Both the position numbers and the translations under genes were made by a program. A stretch of 8,670 bases of DNA from an uncultured Clostridia bacterium (GTDB lineage: Bacteria > Bacillota > Clostridia > Oscillospirales > UBA644), in contig CAJGDF010000066.1 of assembly GCA_904502105.1 (NCBI GenBank), positions 1-8,670 of the forward strand. The letters run 5' to 3'. Positions 7,316 to 8,670 of the stretch are shown here, one piece after another (the stretch's first letter is position 1; every line of letters starts with the position of its first letter). The notes beneath the pieces were generated by a model. The model had not been told where the DNA came from, ran no database searches, and was given only the letters and a program-made list of their open reading frames with translations.

Positions 7316-7340
7316 CATTTCTCAAAAACAGTCATATTAT
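7312..7340 (+). promoter_or_regulatory. Possible promoter of the small-gene pair (sigma-E-like or sigma-A-like)
   Basis: TAACATT (7313-7319) and CATATTAT (7333-7340), separated by 13 nt, resemble the mother-cell sigma-E consensus (KMATATT / CATACANT), with the spacer slightly short. The same bases can also be read as a weaker sigma-A promoter, GTAACA (7312-7317), 17 nt, TATTAT (7335-7340). It overlaps the UroD stop codon. No terminator was seen between the UroD-family gene and the small genes, so read-through is also possible. Confidence 0.35.
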
Positions 7341-7373
7341 GTTAATGTAAATTGATTGACAGAGGTGGCTGAA

Positions 7374-7508
7374 ATGATCCGACGAAATGTAAAACCCTGT
7401 ACCTTTACAGTGGCTTATGCCGCAGGAATCATAACTGCACTTGTTTTTCCGACCACATTTCTTTTAGTCATTTTGGCTGTGCTTGTCATATGCTGCTGCA
7501 GAAAATGA
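7374..7508 (+). CDS. Small membrane protein, 44 residues
   Basis: ATG at 7374 preceded by AGAGGTGG (7361-7368), a strong ribosome binding site 5 nt away, which argues that this is a translated gene. The product has a basic N-terminus (MIRRNVK), then a hydrophobic stretch from about residue 11 to 42, long enough for one transmembrane helix or a tight hairpin around G18 and P26, and ends C40-C41-C42-R-K. There is no known domain that I recognise. It lies 16 nt before the spoVM-like gene, within the same terminator-bounded unit, so co-expression and possibly a role at the sporulation membrane are inferred. It could also be a general small membrane peptide unrelated to sporulation. Confidence 0.7.
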   Translation: MIRRNVKPCTFTVAYAAGIITALVFPTTFLLVILAVLVICCCRK

Positions 7509-7524
7509 AAGGCGTTGGTTAAAC

Positions 7525-7608
7525 ATGAAAATAGTTGTTGTTAAGGCAAACGGATTTTGGAAACGTGTGCTCAGATCCGTTTTTAAAGTCAAAAGCGAAA
7601 AAGAATAA
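7525..7608 (+). CDS. spoVM: SpoVM-like 27-residue amphipathic peptide
   Basis: In B. subtilis the 26-residue SpoVM sits on the positively curved forespore membrane and anchors SpoIVA, the base of the spore coat. This peptide aligns with it from the first residue with no gap: M1, K2, K7, F11 and R17 are identical, and positions 6, 12, 15, 16, 18, 19 and 20 are conservative changes. Residues 10-22 form an amphipathic helix with F11, W12, V15, L16, V19, F20 and V22 on one face and K13, R14, R17 and K21 on the other. Position 9, a functionally important proline in B. subtilis, is Asn here. The ATG is 16 nt after the upstream small gene; the ribosome binding site is weak (AAAGG at 7508-7512, 12 nt away). 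A strong terminator follows directly. An unrelated cationic peptide is the main alternative. Confidence 0.65.
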   Translation: MKIVVVKANGFWKRVLRSVFKVKSEKE

Positions 7609-7613
7609 AAATT

Positions 7614-7648
7614 GCTGAACAGATTTTTTGTCTGTTCAGCGTTTTTTT
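7614..7648. terminator. Bidirectional Rho-independent terminator
   Basis: A perfect 10-bp stem GCTGAACAGA (7614-7623) / TCTGTTCAGC (7631-7640) with a 7-nt loop is followed on the plus strand by seven T residues (7642-7648). On the minus strand the same hairpin is followed by AATTTTTATTC. It therefore ends the spoVM-like unit and can also end the converging queG-HD unit, whose stop codon overlaps the plus-strand T tract. Confidence 0.9.
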
Positions 7649-8258
7649 ACTGTTCAATTATTTTTTCATCAATATAAGATGACATTGTATCTGCAAGGTA
7701 GAAAAGAAGCACTGCGGGATATCTTTCGTAGGCAAGCTGAAGCATATTTCTGTATTCGTAATCTTCACCGCCGAACGGACCCATATGATAGAAAATAATA
7801 AGCTCTTCAACGAATTTAAGGGGAATGAAGCTCTTGATGTATTTTATTGATCTTGATGCGTGGGGGAGGGGGATATCGGGCTGTTTGTTCGTTGACCACT
7901 GCTGGTATGTTTCCCAGACACCGTCAACCTTTCTGTTTCTCTCCTCTTTGATATAATAGTTGCATTTGCAAAGGTCGTGAAGAAGCGCGGATATAATGAC
8001 ACTGCTTTCATCAAGTTCGATATTCTTCATTTCAAGCAAGCCCTTGAAATTTTTGTATACGTTCAAACAGTGCTCACAAAGACCGCCCTCAAAGTTGTTG
8101 TGAAATTTGGATGCGGCAGGCGCGGAGAAAAAATCTGTCTTATTTTCAAGATAGTCAATGAGCTTTTCGATGCCGTCACGCTCTGTTGAACGGAGAAGAG
8201 AGATGAATTCTTCTTTCTGCGCTCTGTTTAATTCTGCTCTTATTTCGTCAAGTTTCAT
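7647..8258 (-). CDS. HD domain-containing hydrolase
   Basis: A 203-residue cytosolic protein with the HD metal-dependent phosphohydrolase pattern: H53 and H63 in FHNNFEGGLCEHCLNVY, H94-D95 in SALLHDLCK, H133 in LPHASRS, H158 and a distal D180 in FYLADTMSSY. The likely metal ligands are H63, H94, D95 and D180. The GGL-x-EH arrangement recalls the HD part of the YhaM 3'-5' exoribonuclease family, but the OB-fold nucleic-acid-binding domain of YhaM is absent and the substrate is unknown (nucleotide or RNA). AAAGGAG (complement of 8267-8273) lies 8 nt before the ATG. The start lies inside the end of queG, with an 11-nt overlap, so translation is probably coupled. Confidence 0.87.
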   Translation of the reverse strand: MKLDEIRAELNRAQKEEFISLLRSTERDGIEKLIDYLENKTDFFSAPAASKFHNNFEGGLCEHCLNVYKNFKGLLEMKNIELDESSVIISALLHDLCKCNYYIKEERNRKVDGVWETYQQWSTNKQPDIPLPHASRSIKYIKSFIPLKFVEELIIFYHMGPFGGEDYEYRNMLQLAYERYPAVLLFYLADTMSSYIDEKIIEQ

Positions 8259-8670
8259 TTGTTTTGCTCCTTTCGTGTATCAAATCAATGTTTCTTTTTA
8301 CTGTCGAAAGACCTCGCCATGTAAACGCGCGGTCGTGATATTTGGCTCTGAATTCCTTATCCGTAAGCCCGTCAAGATCATCTCGTGTCAGGGCTTTTAG
8401 CTTTACGGTTTGTTTTGAATACTCGGATTCAGTCAGATCTTTATTCATCGGACAGGCTTTCTGACATCTGTCGCAGCCCCAGACAAGGCCGTTTTTTGCG
8501 ATCAGATGCTTTTCTTCTTCGGTCAGTTCTCCCTTTTTTTGTGTTAACGCCGAAATACATTTTGAAATATCGCAGATCCCGTTTTTTAATGCTCCTGCCG
8601 GACACGCTTTTTCACATTCTCCGCATCCGCAGCAGTTTTGCGGCTCGTATTTTTCGGTTTTAACAGCAAT
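8248..8670 (-). CDS. queG: Epoxyqueuosine reductase QueG, C-terminal part (5' end outside window)
   Basis: Catalyses the last step of queuosine synthesis, reducing epoxyqueuosine to queuosine in the tRNA wobble position, using cobalamin and two [4Fe-4S] clusters. The frame is open to the right edge, giving 140 residues. Two ferredoxin-type motifs are visible: CCGCGECEKACPAGAL, then, after the family's ISKCISALTQKKGEL segment, WGCDRCQKACP. The C-terminus AFTWRGLSTVKRNI matches the typical QueG end. An ATG at 8448 opens an apparent 66-residue frame, but it is internal to this gene. The cobalamin-binding N-terminal part (roughly 150-200 residues) lies beyond the window. Its last 11 nt overlap the HD gene. 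Confidence 0.93.
   Translation of the reverse strand: MAVKTEKYEPQNCCGCGECEKACPAGALKNGICDISKCISALTQKKGELTEEEKHLIAKNGLVWGCDRCQKACPMNKDLTESEYSKQTVKLKALTRDDLDGLTDKEFRAKYHDRAFTWRGLSTVKRNIDLIHERSKTNET

Noticed and set aside
7356..7361. TTGACA as a -35 box before the 44-residue gene
   Set aside because: No acceptable -10 lies about 17 nt downstream, and a start there would fall inside the coding region.
8248..8448. 66-residue minus-strand frame as a separate gene
   Set aside because: Its frame continues without a stop to the window edge and encodes QueG [4Fe-4S] motifs; the ATG at 8448 is an internal Met just after CQKACP.

Overview
The window looks like chromosome of an anaerobic, spore-forming Firmicute of class Clostridia, probably Oscillospiraceae/Ruminococcaceae-like. 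The grounds are moderate-to-low GC, Shine-Dalgarno-led genes packed with short overlaps, UUG starts, Gram-positive envelope genes (lipoproteins, an LTA-synthase-type phosphotransferase, a NusG-domain-II/Gx-transporter pair) and a tiny gene resembling the sporulation peptide SpoVM. No mobile element, CRISPR array, rRNA or tRNA was seen.

Positions 1-6242, plus strand: an envelope operon of seven tightly spaced genes. In order they are a 5'-truncated cardiolipin synthase, an ApbE-type FAD:protein FMN transferase lipoprotein, a 309-residue lipoprotein of unknown function, a membrane-anchored NusG-domain-II protein, a Gx-transporter (EetB/HepS-like) membrane protein, an LTA-synthase-family protein with an extra C-terminal TIG-like domain, and a small glutaredoxin-like protein. 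Junctions are 1-27 nt gaps or 4-8 nt overlaps, and a hairpin terminator follows the last gene. ApbE + NusG_II + Gx transporter is a known combination in extracytosolic flavin/quinone electron-transfer loci. Neither a flavinylated target protein nor a quinone or NADH dehydrogenase gene is in the window, so this is only part of such a system.

Positions 6264-7315: a gene with its own strong sigma-A-type promoter encodes a uroporphyrinogen-decarboxylase-superfamily protein. It is not a canonical HemE and more resembles the corrinoid/cobalamin methyltransferase side of that fold.

Positions 7316-7648: what first looks like a 331-nt gap holds two very small genes and a strong hairpin. The first is a 44-residue membrane peptide with a good ribosome binding site. 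The second is a 27-residue cationic amphipathic peptide that aligns without gaps to SpoVM, the peptide that anchors the spore coat basement layer to the forespore membrane. The hairpin can terminate transcription from both sides.

Positions 7647-8670, minus strand: the C-terminal part of epoxyqueuosine reductase QueG, with two [4Fe-4S] motifs, overlaps by 11 nt an HD-domain hydrolase gene. The two are probably translationally coupled and converge on the spoVM-like unit.
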